Assembly (NCBI RefSeq): GCF_021155775.2
Contig: NC_060232.1
Location: 18,297,922-18,361,921 of the forward strand
Origin: Neodiprion pinetum
Taxonomy: Eukaryota; Arthropoda; Insecta; Hymenoptera; Diprionidae
Length of the DNA: 64,000 nucleotides
Direction: 5' to 3'
Below, piece by piece: positions 32,807-43,734 of the stretch. Within the stretch, counting starts at the first letter, position 1, and each line of letters begins with the position of its first letter. The notes beneath the pieces were generated by a model that saw nothing but the letters and a program-made list of their open reading frames with translations, made no database searches and was not told the DNA's origin. A program made the position numbers and the translations under genes.

Positions 32807-34307
32807 AAAAGGGGTAAGTTCTTGGATATGAAGGTAAGAATAATAATGTAGAAAAACTTGTTGATGTTTCGGCCCAAGATGAGGGCCCTCCTCAAGACAA
32901 AATATATAATTGGATCTGTTCCATCAATATACCAAATAAAATTACAAACTTGAAGAAAAAGCAAATAACTGTTACATTACAAACATTATAAATAGAAATC
33001 ATAATAAAAATAAACTTAAATAATAAGGTAACCAAAAATTTTGTACATGACTATAATTACCTCATGTGCAGCCTATCGAGTCATGTGCACTTATTGTATT
33101 TGTATAACATACAGTTCAAATGTTTGAAGAAAAAAATGTTATTCACGATACAATTAAATAAAAGTAAAAAATAAAATAAAGATAAATGGTATTTAAATTT
33201 ATGAAGAGATTATTTTGTTTGCTAAAGCCATTTTTATTAAATAAATGGTTACACGTAAAACGCAACAGCTCATATTCAAAGACATACTTTGTTGAAGAGA
33301 TCAAACAAATAGAGTAAATGAATTGTTGAAACCGACTATAACGGTTAACTGCCATGCAACAACTGAGGAAGAAGCAAGATAGAATCAAAAGTCAACAATT
33401 CCATAACTGAAAACAATACAGAAGACAAGGAAAGCTCATTAAAATTTATCGATAGAATGAACGGTCGATAAGAAGAAATAGGTTGTCACCATCTAATGAG
33501 AGATGTATATACGTTACTCAGATTTTCTATGCCTTGGTGCAAATTAACGCTATTTGAATGGCATAAGATGTTGCACATTTCTCAAAAAAATCTACGAGTA
33601 TACAACGGTTCTGTTTCTAAAATACTAGTCATATCATAATCGAAATTATGGTCTGCAGTGATCATATGCTTAATCAAAGCAGTGTGATGTTCTTCGTTGT
33701 CTTGTATATTCCTTTTGTGTTCGTTGATTCTCTGATGGATTTGTCTGCTCGTCTGTCCGATATAAACCTTATTACAATCTTTACATGGTATATTCATTTA
33801 CTCTATTTGTTCGATCTCTTGAACAAAGTATGACTTTGAACATGAGCTGTTGGGTTTTACGTTTAGCCATTTATTTAACAAAAATGGCCTTAGCAGCAAA
33901 AATAATCTCTTCATCAATTTAAATTCCATTCATCTGTATTTTATTTTTTACTTTTATTTAATTCTATCGTGAATAACCTTTTTTTCTTTAAACATTTAAA
34001 CTGTATGTTATACAACTACAATAAGTGCACATGACTCGATAGGCTGCACTTGAGGTAATTATACTCAGGTTCAAAATTTTTGATTACCTTATTTTTTAAG
34101 TTTATTTTTATTATGATTTCTATTTATAATGTTTGTAATATAACTGTTTTTTGTTTTTTCTTCAAGATTGTAATTTTATTTGGTGTATTGATTTATCAGA
34201 TCCAATTGTATATTTCGTGTTGACGAGGGCCCTCACCTTGGACCGAAACGTTAATAAGTTTTTCTACGTTGTTATTCTGACCTTCATATCCAAGAACTTA
34301 CCCCTTT
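32807..34307 (-). mobile_element. Penelope-like retroelement remnant with large inverted arms
   Basis: Two inverted arms of about 520 bp (about 32807-33327 and 33792-34307) flank a centre that encodes a GIY-YIG endonuclease on the minus strand. Penelope-like elements are known for this endonuclease and for copies joined to inverted, 5'-truncated partners, which fits the layout. The reverse transcriptase part is absent. The open frames within the two arms translate to similar peptides (both contain ILTFISKNLPL), a by-product of the repeat. Confidence 0.7.
33582..33797 (-). pseudogene. GIY-YIG endonuclease domain, truncated
   Basis: The 71-residue frame contains CKDCNKVYIGQTSRQIHQR, a GIY-YIG-type core (VYIG plus the downstream Arg), followed by EHKRNI and an ALIKH segment typical of Penelope-like endonucleases. 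Such domains nick DNA for target-primed copying. The reading frame begins just at the edge of the right-hand inverted arm, so the upstream RT has been cut off and the visible Met is not a natural start. Confidence 0.75.
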
Positions 34308-34817
34308 CAAACATATTTTTGGCTGGGCCTAATTTAGAAATTTTTTCCTTAAAAATCAACTTTTTTGTGCTAAGGCCTCCTCTTTAGCCAATTATCACCA
34401 TTTTTTTCAATATTATTAGTTGATCAAATGGCCACATGTATACACTGATAAATTTTTTTACACAGATTACTTCAGATAACCCTACGAGGTGTTGGAGCGT
34501 ACCTACGCCGCATTCAGCCTCCATTCCGGACAACTTTACGGCGCCGCGACGCACAGTGGTCGGAATCGCCGAAAAAGTCGGCAAAAATTCAAATTACAAA
34601 GTTAGCGATGAGAGTTGGTTCTGAAATATGTTTAAAAGAGGGTATCACTGCGAAGGTTTCCAGAACGAGAGAGTGCCGACTCACGTATTGACACTTCACA
34701 GTGGTCCAAAGTGAATCGCCGCAACAGTAGCTGATGCTACTTGCCACTGTTCGAAAATAAATGTGGTATACGGAGAGTCGGGAAATTTTTATTCAGGTGA
34801 TATTTGTTGTGTGCGAT
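34308..34817. other. Spacer with two direct CACAGTGGTC-containing repeats
   Basis: CACAGTGGTC lies at 34552-34561 and 34697-34706, each followed within about 15 bases by GAATCGCCG. No gene is visible. The motif resembles ends of Transib/Chapaev-type DNA transposons (CACAGTG); see the findings. Confidence 0.35.
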
Positions 34818-35271
34818 ATGGAGGGTGTTCCTGGAAGTATGTAGAATATATTTATGCAATAACGACCTATTTTTTCAATAATTGCATGTTTCAAACGTAG
34901 AGACGAAAAACCCCTTGCAACTTGCATCGATCTTTGCACACCTTGATCGAAAATAATCGAAATAGTTATGATCACAAGACATCCTGCGCTGTTCGAAGTT
35001 TGAGTACATGCAAAATAGTGTCCAGTTTCGAAATTTTTAAAGAAATGCTTCGGATTCCTTCAAACTCGGCTTCGGAGCCATTTTTCTCGTAACTGCAAAG
35101 GGCCCGACGCAGCCGGTTTACAACAGTAGGCGGGTGTTTTTTTTTTTTGTTTTTTCATATCCCCAAAATTTAGTATCGCGACAAAACATAAAATGAAAAA
35201 AACAGTTGCAAAAGCCATTCATTATATTTTTATTCATGATTTTGTGACTGATCAACGAATGTTTTCGACAG

Positions 35272-36089
35272 GATCCGGAGGAATACATGTACCAAAAAAA
35301 AAATTTCGTAATTTTAAGAGGAAACTCTCAAGTGGACTTACTCACGCAGATTGGCATCTTGGAAGAACACTTCGCTCAACATGAGAAAGATTTAAAGATA
35401 GATGAAGCTAAAAAAGGCGAACTAAAGAAGGTGTTGTGTAGTTAATATTTTTTTTATAATTTTTATATAATATTGTGCATGTTTAATATTGTGAAATCGA
35501 GATGCAAAGCGTCATACAGTAAACTAGAATCATTTTGTAGTGAAAATGAAAAATGGTTGGAATCTTCAGTTATTTTGAAGGTAAAAACTTGGAGAAGTTA
35601 TGATACGAATCATAAAATAAATGTTATAACAAACATAATATATAGGAATAATAATATCATATGTTTGGGTCCTCGTTTCAGAATATTCTGAGTCATTCTA
35701 GAAGTATATCACCTGATTCGATAAGAATGGGTCGACCGATCACGGAAGAGTTTGAAACAGCTAGCGAACGTACGAAGAAACGAAGGACAGATGAAATTCG
35801 TTCATCACTAAATACATCGGAATTGGTTTATGCGACTCAATAAGTCTTCGCGCATCCGAATCTGTCGCCGCAGCCAATGTTCTAAAAGATATTACTACAT
35901 CATCGTCTCCAACACGAGCTACTAAATACAGGGTATCTATCAAGAAAGCTGCAACACCGCGCTCAACCAAGATGTCATCAGATAAGGCACTGGTGGACTT
36001 CCTTAATTCAAAGATGACAAAACTACAGTGCCTTGAATTTAGAAGCTCACTAAGAGTGTTCTATTCTGGGATCGAGTCGGTGGGGAGTT
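35272..36089 (+). pseudogene. Spliced coding fragment of unknown family, cut by an LTR element
   Basis: At least two exons look real. The first (35272-35430) follows an acceptor TTTTCGACAG, is open for 53 codons (includes QVDLLTQIGILEEHF) and ends at a possible donor GTGTTG. The next piece, about 35500-35580, is open and ends at GTAAAA. The third starts at 35682 after CCTCGTTTCAG, is open in phase 0 through RTKKRRTDEIRSS, then meets a one-base loss at about 35840. After the loss it continues in the next frame (includes DKALVDFLNSKMTK) to the LTR boundary at 36090. A possible start exon (ATGGAGGGTG, 34818-34836, followed by GTATGT) lies upstream. It may be a DNA-transposon gene or a captured host gene; I cannot name it. 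Confidence 0.4.
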
Positions 36090-36281
36090 TGTGAGGAAAT
36101 ATAGAAAACAACACACGATGTGGTAGGTTGCGTTCCTTTATTTGTACTGGCTCGAGAGCTTAACTCAATGAGCCAATGCTTTGCTTTCGATACCATTTGA
36201 CAACTTCGCCTTATACTCCTTGACTACATCGCCCTTCCATATCTCGGCTTCTACATCTCTCTCCAATTTAAATTGAACGTA
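36090..36281 (-). repeat. Probable 3' LTR of the mag-like element
   Basis: On the minus strand it follows a purine-rich tract, contains an AATAAAGG polyadenylation-like signal and ends CCTCACA. The opposite end reads TACG where TG is expected, so that boundary is uncertain. No second copy was found in the window. Confidence 0.45.
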
Positions 36282-36335
36282 CCCCCTTTTTATTTTTTTG
36301 TCTTTATTTTATTCTACACACTAACCCTCTTATCG

Positions 36336-39300
36336 TTACTCCTTCTTCGCCGCTAGCCGCTCCGACCTCCGCGGCTGTATCTCATGGTTGTTTTGCGGCG
36401 GATCAGTTTCGCTGACTCCCTCACTCAATGCTCGATTACAATCGATCATTTGGTTTATGTGGCGCTTCCAGTTCATACCTTCTACTTCTACCTCGTACGT
36501 CGTGTCTGGCATCGATTCTCGAAGGATTATGGCCGGCACCCATTTTTTTCTACGGGCGCGGCGCGATAATCGCGTACTAAGCATTTCTCGCCGATTTGAA
36601 AATTTACCTGTCGCTTTCCACCGTAGTTTTCAATTTGTTTCTCCTGTTCGCGCTCCATTCTCTCCTCTAGCGGACTCGGCCTCAATAATGATAAACGATT
36701 TCTCAGTTCCCTGCCTAACACTAGTTTCGCGGGTGACACTCCCATTGTTTTATGCGGCGTCGTACGATAGTCCATTAGAAACAAATTCACCGCATAGTCA
36801 AACGAGTGTCCACTTTCCACGGTGCGCTTAATGTGTGATTTAAAAGTATCAACGAATCGCTCGGCTGCCCCATTAGTCGCCGGAAAATGCGATGGGGTGA
36901 AGCTCTGTCTCGCACCGATTGTAGCGCAGAAATCTTTGAACTTGTCGCACGTGAAAGCCGTGCCGTTATCAGTCACGATGTGACCGGGTACCCGAAAGTT
37001 AAGGACAAAAGTCGCGTTTACCGCCATTGTCGTCTCGGATGACAGATTGTTTACTACGTATGCCGCCGGCCACTTTGAAAACGCGTCGACGATTATCAAT
37101 ACCATTTTGCCATAGAGTGGCCTTGGAAAATCCGCGTGAAGGCGGTGCCAAATCGTTGGCGGCCACTTCCACGGTGACAGGCTAGCCTTCGGCGGATCTT
37201 TCCTATTTTGCAGACATGGCAGACAGTTTGTTGTGAGCCCTTTAATTTGTTTGTCCAAGTTTGGCCACCAGACGAAAGATCTGGCTAGTTTTTTCATACG
37301 TTCCGTTCCAAAGTGACTCGCTGTAGTTCGGAAAGAATTATTTTTGTTAATGAATCCGGTATAATCAGTCGGTATCCCCATAAAAGACATCCCGATTCTC
37401 CGACATTTCATTTCTTCGATGAAAGAACAGCTTCATTTCAGCTTCAATTGATTTTTCAGATGGCCAACCGTCCACCATGTGCCGCAAAAGGGATGATAAT
37501 GTTATGTCCTTGCCCGTGTCCTTGCGCACTCGTCTCCAGTCGAGCGAGGCGAAGTTGGATTCCTCGATACCATTCGAATAACTGTTCTCTGAACCGTCGA
37601 ATATGGCGTGTTTTCTACCCACTTCTATCTTATCTTCAATAGGTGCTCTTGATAGAAAATCCGCGCTATTCTTTTCTCCCGGGACGTTCTTTAAGTTGAA
37701 GTTAAACGCTTTAAGGAACATTGCCCAGTGCTACAGCCTTTTTTCTGCCATTTATGGTATAGCTGTTTTTGGGCCTAAGATTCTGACTGGAGCTTGACTA
37801 TCGGTTCTCAATTCGAAATTTCTAGCGAATACGTACTCGTAGAACTTCTTCACTCCGAAAACTATACCTCAACCTTCTCTGTCTAGTTGGTGATAGTTTT
37901 TTTCTCTACCCGTCAGCTTTTTGCTCGCAAATGCTATCGGGCGTTCGACACCATTGCTCCCTCTCTGAGATAATATCGCTGCCAGCCCCACTGGGCTAGC
38001 GTCGCACGTTAATATGAGCGGCCTATCCAGGTGATAATGCGTTAGCACTTCCGCCGATGCTAGTCTTTTCTTTATTTCGATGAATGCTTCGTCGCATTCC
38101 TTAGACCAGGCAAGACACCTTTTTTTTAAATTTTCGTACAGCGGGCTTAAGGTCCGTGTCATGTCTTTCAGAAATCGCGAGTAGTAATTGATTTTGCCCA
38201 GGAAAGATCTTAACATGGTTATGTTCTCCGGTCTCGGTGCTTTTAATAACGCTTCTACCCGTTTTTGTAACGGATAGACTCCCTGTTCATCGATTCTAAA
38301 CCCAAAAATTTCTAACGATGTTTTGAACCACTTGCATCTTCCGAGATTTACCTTGAGACCTTCTTCTTGCAATCGACTCAAAACTGTCATTAAGGTCTCT
38401 GACATTAATTTCTTAGCTTTGAACGCGATATTATCGATGAATACTTGTATCCCTGGTATTCCCGCGAGTTTCAAAGTCATTCGCCTCTGAAAAGAACCGA
38501 GTCCTGTGCTTACACCGTACGGCAACACATTATACCCGAAAAGACCGCGTTCCGTGGATATCGCTACAATTTTTTTTGAATTTTCCTCGAGCGGCGCTTG
38601 GCGGTATGCCTCGGTTAAATCTAGTTCGCAAAATACTTTTCCGCCTTGGAATGTCGTTATGATTTCGTCGATTCTTGGTAACGGAAAATGGTCGATTTCC
38701 AACGACGGATTGACTGTGACCGAATCATCGCCGCAAAGTCTCACCGAGCCGTTTGATTCAATTACTGGGACAATCGGCGTTCCCCATTCGCTGTACTCTA
38801 TGGGGAAGCTACGCTTTCCTTCCGGAAGCCGGTCTATTTCGCGATTCACTTTCTCTTTCAACGCATACGGGACTGGCCGTGGCGGGCAGAATTTTGGCAC
38901 CGCTTGTGGTTTTAATTTTAGCATTATTTCCCCACTTTTGAAATTTCCCCAGCCCGATGAGAATACGGCGGGAAATCGTTGTGTTATCTGTTGTATTTTT
39001 TTTCCTTATTCTCGACTCCGATTGCATTCATCGATATTTTTGGCGGCCACAAGTCAAAGCTGGCTAACCAGTCTCTGCCAGCCACCGCCGTTCCTTTATT
39101 CACAACATACATTTGTAATTTATCTCGAGTTATGTTTCCAAGTGACGCCTGAATGTTATTTATTTTGCCTAATAGCGCGAACTCTGATGAGTCGAAATTT
39201 CTCAACGAACGATCTGTTTTCTCTAACTCGTGCTCGGGAAATACCGACTTATATAGATCTACTGGTATTGCTGTGATGCAGGCTCCAGTGTCCATTAGCA

Positions 39301-39440
39301 GCGATATTTCTTGTTTACCAACTTTGAAACGCAGACGACACGGTCGTCCTTCGATTTGCTCCTTTATTTGTCTTTCGAACTCGCGCTTGTCGCCTCTTAA
39401 AACTAGTACGTAATCGTCGTTATCTGGATTATCAGAAAAA
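36336..39440 (-). pseudogene. pol: Pol of the mag-like element (PR-RT-RH-IN)
   Basis: Protease carries MDTGACITAIP. RT starts around 38924 and is open to 37869. Its catalytic box reads FIDN where Y/F-x-D-D is required, so the second Asp is lost. RNase H follows after a stop near 37866 and includes a second stop near 37732. Integrase is in another frame from about 37411, with HFGTERM, CLPCLQN, a DAFSKWP motif, TDNGTAF and NGAAERFVD. The C-terminal part (36584-36336) is in a further frame and ends with a basic stretch QPRRSERLAAKKE. At least two frameshifts, several stops and the Asp loss make this copy inactive. Confidence 0.82.
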
Positions 39441-39474
39441 AAAAAAAAAATGTCCTCGTTTAACGTTAAATTCT

Positions 39475-40537
39475 CTAATCCGTGCTCCGAATTCTCTCTC
39501 CCGTCTCTACGATGTGTATTGCTCGCGAGGTGCTCGGTTTGTTAGTGCACATTCTTGGAATGTGTCCTTGTGTCCCACATTCCGAACAGAATTTTACGCG
39601 TAAGAAGCAGTCTTTTACCACATGATTATTTTTACCACAACAGAAACACCCGTCGTTCGTTCTGGCCCTCACCGTTGATTGTTGACGCTGTTTACCCGTC
39701 AAGCTATTCCGCTGTGCACGACGGTTTATCGTACCCGTGTTGTTCTCTGTATCGTGCCGTAGTTCTTTCTCGCTGTCTGTGAGCCGGTTCGCCGAGGTTG
39801 CCACAGCGCAAACATCGAGCTGGACACGTTGCTATCATCAGACGCCTTCCCCGGTCGCTCGGCCGCATGTTTCTCGGCAATTTCTGCCTGCGTTGCCGTC
39901 TTGATGATTTCATCGAAACTACCGTCTGCCATTTTGAGCAACTCAAAGCAAATCACCTTCGAATGCACTCCTTCCGTTAACTGTTTTTTTATGCGATCGT
40001 CACTATCCGGAAAATCGCACTTTTTAGCTAACGGTCGTAACGCGACCACGTACTCTCGAATCGTATCTTTCGGTTCTTGCTTGCGTTTTTTGAATTCAAA
40101 ACAAGCGGTGTATTTAGTCTCCGGGTGTAGATGGCCGGTTAGCTTATCTACTAAGTCTTTGTACGCGAACTTCGCATCTGTCGGTGAATCTGGTGCAAAT
40201 AATGTGCGTGGGATTTCGAAAACATCCGTACTCAATTTGGTTATGAGTAGCGACACGCGTTTTGCTTCGGGTATGTCATTGAATGTAATAAATGTTGTTG
40301 ATATGCGCTCCAATTATCTCCTTTCATGAAAGGTGATAAATCGCCTATAGTCGACATTTTCTTAATCGCCGATGGTCGTTGCTGTGTTTGCTCGGGCTAT
40401 CTTTTTGTGGCCTGCTGCTCTGCTTCCTTCTGGTCTGTCACGTATTTCAATATAACGCGGCGTAACTCGTCTATCGGCGTTGCTGCGTCGCCGGGAAGCG
40501 CGTACTCCGTTACGATTTCTAACAGACACTCTTTCAT
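39475..40537 (-). pseudogene. gag: Gag of the mag-like element
   Basis: The start is placed at ATG 40537 (peptide MKECLLEIVTEYALPG), with a stop (KR then TAG) about 50 codons on. After a frame change near 40310 the core domain is open to about 39726 (contains REYVVALRPLAKKCDFP, typical of Ty3/Gypsy gag). Another frame change then leads into two zinc knuckles (CFCCGKNNHVVKDC and CSECGTQGHIPRMC). This copy is clearly decayed. Confidence 0.75.
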
Positions 40538-40602
40538 CTTCGGACACGGCAGCGGTGGCGGCGTCAGCAATATCTTTATATAATATAGAACGATAATATA
40601 TT

Positions 40603-40882
40603 TGTAAATAATATCGTGGACTGATAAATGAAAAGCCAGACAATTAGATATAATTGTGTATTTATTAATAAAGGTATACTTAAACTTGATGCAAAAGGAT
40701 TCGTGAGGATATACAACCGGCTTGCTCTCTTTCTTATCGCTATACCGTTTCTTCTTGCTCCAAAAAAAAACGGACACACTCGCTGGCTGTGTCGGAATAT
40801 ACGCGCATGCGCATTTGTTACATAACACATTTTAATACAGTAAGATGTCGCTACCAGACTTAAATTTACATGTATTCCAACA
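40603..40882 (-). repeat. 3' LTR of the Copia element
   Basis: On the minus strand it begins TGTTGGAATAC and ends ATTATTTACA, preceded by a purine-rich AAGGAGGCG. Nearly identical to 45315-45594. Confidence 0.95.
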
Positions 40883-40992
40883 CGCCTCCTTAAATTTAAG
40901 TTTTGTTACAATTAGAAAAAAAATTAATAGATATTTTATTTATCCTTTCATATGATCACCTCTGCTCTGTGCAGATTAACTTATGTTTGTTT

Positions 40993-43734
40993 TCATTTTA
41001 GATTTAGCATGCCGACAAACTTATTGAACTTAGTTTTTCCTAACGCTTTAGTTAGTATATCGGCAACGTTATTTTCACTATCTATCTTTACAACGTCAAT
41101 CAAGCCTTTCAAATAGTTTTCATGAACGAAGTGGTAGTGAGTTTCAATGTATTTGGAATTCTTTGTGAAATTTCCAAATTTTACAATGCATACGGCACCA
41201 GAGTTGTCCTCATAAACCTTTACTGGCTCTTTTATCTCAATTTTAAGATCTTTCAGCAAATCTTTAATCAGTTTCAACTCACTAACTACATCAGATAAAG
41301 CAACGTACTCTGCTGCAGTTGAGGATTTAGCAACACTGCTTTGTTTCTTAGATTTCCAGTAGATTACGTTGCCAAACAATCTAATTACGAAGCCTGTTGT
41401 AGATTTACGGTCTACAGTATCGCCGGCCCAGTCTGCGTCTACGAAGCAATCAAGTGTATCGCAATTCACATTTTTCGTATAAGTTAATTTTTTTTCTCTA
41501 GTCAAGTACAAATATTTTAAGACGCGTAAGGCGTACTTGTAATGAGTTTGATCATAGCAGTTCTGGAAACGACTTAAGTAATTGGTACAATAGGCAGTAT
41601 CTAATCGTGATCCTGAACTTACGTAAAGTAGTTCCCCGATTATGCTTCTATAATTTAAATAATCAGACACTGACTGCGCAGGCTCACATTTTAAATTTTG
41701 TTCCATCGGTGTTTCGTAGAGTTTACAATTCTCTATGTTATATTTCTTTGCTAAGGATTCTATGTATGACTTTTGATCGAGGGTGACAGTATCTCTAGCC
41801 TTGTTAAATTCTATATTTATTCCTAGATAAGTTTTGACTTCGCCTAAATCTTTCACATTGAACCTTTTTAATAATAATTTCTTAACGTTGTTTATTTTCT
41901 CTATATTTTTACAACAAGTCAGTACATCATCTACGTAGGATATGAAATAAACAGGATCTTGTTCACGCTCATCGAGAATGTATAAACATTGATCGTTGTT
42001 GCTTCGTTTGAAGCCAATACCTTTTAGAAAATTGTCAAGACAATTGTACCATGCTAACGAACTTTCACCTAATCCGTAGAGAGCTTTATTTAGTTTCCAG
42101 ACCCTACCTGATTTATCGTCGTAACCTTCAGGTTGTTTGACGTAAACCTCTGAGATTATTTCTCCGTTTAAAAATGCGGATTCTACGTCTAATTGATGAA
42201 CTATCAAATTAAGGTTTACACTAAATGACATTAATAATTTTAAAGTTTGAGATCTTATTACAGGTGAATATATGTTTTCTAATTTATCTCTTTGCTGAAA
42301 ACCTTTTACAACGATTCTCGCTCTAAATTCTCCATTTGACTTTTGTGTATATACCCATTTTAAATCTAATACATCTTTATCTTTTGGACATTTGACTAGA
42401 TCGCAAGTGCCATATTTTTTAATGCGTTCCATTTCTTTATTCATCGAATCCTGCCAAGCTTTAGAATTACAACTATTTATCGCTTCACAATAGTTTTCTG
42501 GAACATTCGCATTAATGTAGTTAACGTAGATACAATTTGCCAATTTATGTGACTGATAGATATCGGTTTGTTTTCTCTCTCTACCTGACCTCCTTAAAGG
42601 AGTATTTACATTTTTATCATTAGATTTTAAACTTAGATTCTTTAGTGATTCATCGTTATCATTGTAAATACTATCGTTATCAATTTTTTGACTAAATTCT
42701 TCATTTACGACATTTTTGGCACAATCATTGTTTGTTTCAATAAATTTATCTTTACTATCAGTTTCACAATTCTCTTTATCATTTTCTTCTCCAGTAAAAC
42801 CCACTAGTTTCACATCTTCCTCTATCACGTCAACATGTTTAACTACTGTTACTTTATCACCCATAAGTACTCGATAACCTACATTTTCGTATCCCACCAA
42901 AATCCCTACATCTGCCTTCCTGTCCCATTTATGCTTTCTTTTGACCTCAGGTACTCTGCAAAAAACTTTACTACCATATAGTCTTAGATTTTTTATATTT
43001 GGCTTTTCACCTGTAAATATTTCAAATGGTGTTTTTCTTTGAATAGTATTAGCAAGAGTCCTGTTCTTTAAATAAACCGCTGTTTTTACTACTTCAGGCC
43101 AGAATTTTACGTTTATTTTTGCGTCAGCTAGTAAGCATCTTGCAATATCCATCACAGATCTATTGTACCGCTCCGCAGTTCCATTGAGTTCATGGACGTA
43201 CGGAGGGCATGGCTCAATCAAAATACCTTTTTCCTGTGTGAATTTATAAACCTTTTTACATACTATTTCTTTAGCGTTATCACATCTAATTTTTTTAACC
43301 CTTTTTTTTGTTAAATTTTCTACTAGATTTACATATTCAACTAGGCATTCAAAGAATTCGTCTTTTGTTTTGATAGTGTAAACTTTAGCTACTTTACTAT
43401 AATCGTCAATGAAAGATACAAAATGTTTTTCACCTAAATTTCCAGTTATTTGTGGCCCATTCAAATCACAATGAATAATTTCCAATAATTCTTTGGCTCT
43501 GTGCCTATCGTTGTCAAATTTTGTATTGTGCATTTTATTTTGTGAACATGTACCGCATTTTAAATAATCACTTTCAAATTTATCTGGTAAGCCATCGATC
43601 AGTTTTTCCTTACAAAGTACATTCAAGTAATTGAAATTAACATGTCCAAGCATTTTATGGAACTTTTCCTTTACAGTTATATTGCAAGCTATTTCGTTGT
43701 TACAAACATTTTTCTTATCTTTAAGGCTATACAT
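40993..43734 (-). CDS. pol: Copia pol: integrase, reverse transcriptase, RNase H
   Basis: This uninterrupted 913-codon frame makes the integration and copying enzymes. Integrase has an HHCC finger (HKMLGHVNFNYLN, CGTCSQNK) and catalytic residues in HCDLNGP, an Asp in the following core, and GTAERYNR. RT begins about residue 455 and has the intact box YVDD (within FISYVDDVLTCC). RNase H includes DADWAGD, YEDNSGAV and an ETHYHFV segment. Pol is in the same frame as gag-protease; its ATG follows the TAA of the upstream frame with no intervening base. All catalytic motifs look intact, so this is the best candidate in the window for a recently active enzyme. Confidence 0.93.
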   Translation of the reverse strand: MYSLKDKKNVCNNEIACNITVKEKFHKMLGHVNFNYLNVLCKEKLIDGLPDKFESDYLKCGTCSQNKMHNTKFDNDRHRAKELLEIIHCDLNGPQITGNLGEKHFVSFIDDYSKVAKVYTIKTKDEFFECLVEYVNLVENLTKKRVKKIRCDNAKEIVCKKVYKFTQEKGILIEPCPPYVHELNGTAERYNRSVMDIARCLLADAKINVKFWPEVVKTAVYLKNRTLANTIQRKTPFEIFTGEKPNIKNLRLYGSKVFCRVPEVKRKHKWDRKADVGILVGYENVGYRVLMGDKVTVVKHVDVIEEDVKLVGFTGEENDKENCETDSKDKFIETNNDCAKNVVNEEFSQKIDNDSIYNDNDESLKNLSLKSNDKNVNTPLRRSGRERKQTDIYQSHKLANCIYVNYINANVPENYCEAINSCNSKAWQDSMNKEMERIKKYGTCDLVKCPKDKDVLDLKWVYTQKSNGEFRARIVVKGFQQRDKLENIYSPVIRSQTLKLLMSFSVNLNLIVHQLDVESAFLNGEIISEVYVKQPEGYDDKSGRVWKLNKALYGLGESSLAWYNCLDNFLKGIGFKRSNNDQCLYILDEREQDPVYFISYVDDVLTCCKNIEKINNVKKLLLKRFNVKDLGEVKTYLGINIEFNKARDTVTLDQKSYIESLAKKYNIENCKLYETPMEQNLKCEPAQSVSDYLNYRSIIGELLYVSSGSRLDTAYCTNYLSRFQNCYDQTHYKYALRVLKYLYLTREKKLTYTKNVNCDTLDCFVDADWAGDTVDRKSTTGFVIRLFGNVIYWKSKKQSSVAKSSTAAEYVALSDVVSELKLIKDLLKDLKIEIKEPVKVYEDNSGAVCIVKFGNFTKNSKYIETHYHFVHENYLKGLIDVVKIDSENNVADILTKALGKTKFNKFVGMLNLK

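Larger units (their letters stand above)
36090..40602 (-). mobile_element. mag-like Ty3/Gypsy retrotransposon, 5' end not found
   Basis: On the minus strand: gag from 40537, protease, RT, RNase H, integrase to 36336, a purine tract AAAAAGGGGG (complement of about 36282-36291) and a probable ~192 bp 3' LTR. The Copia element and a solo LTR follow immediately at its 5' side, and no matching 5' LTR was found. RT style (PRPVPYALKEKVN, SEWGTPIVPV) resembles the mag / K02A2.6-like lineage. It inserted into the unknown coding fragment at 36089/36090. Confidence 0.8.
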
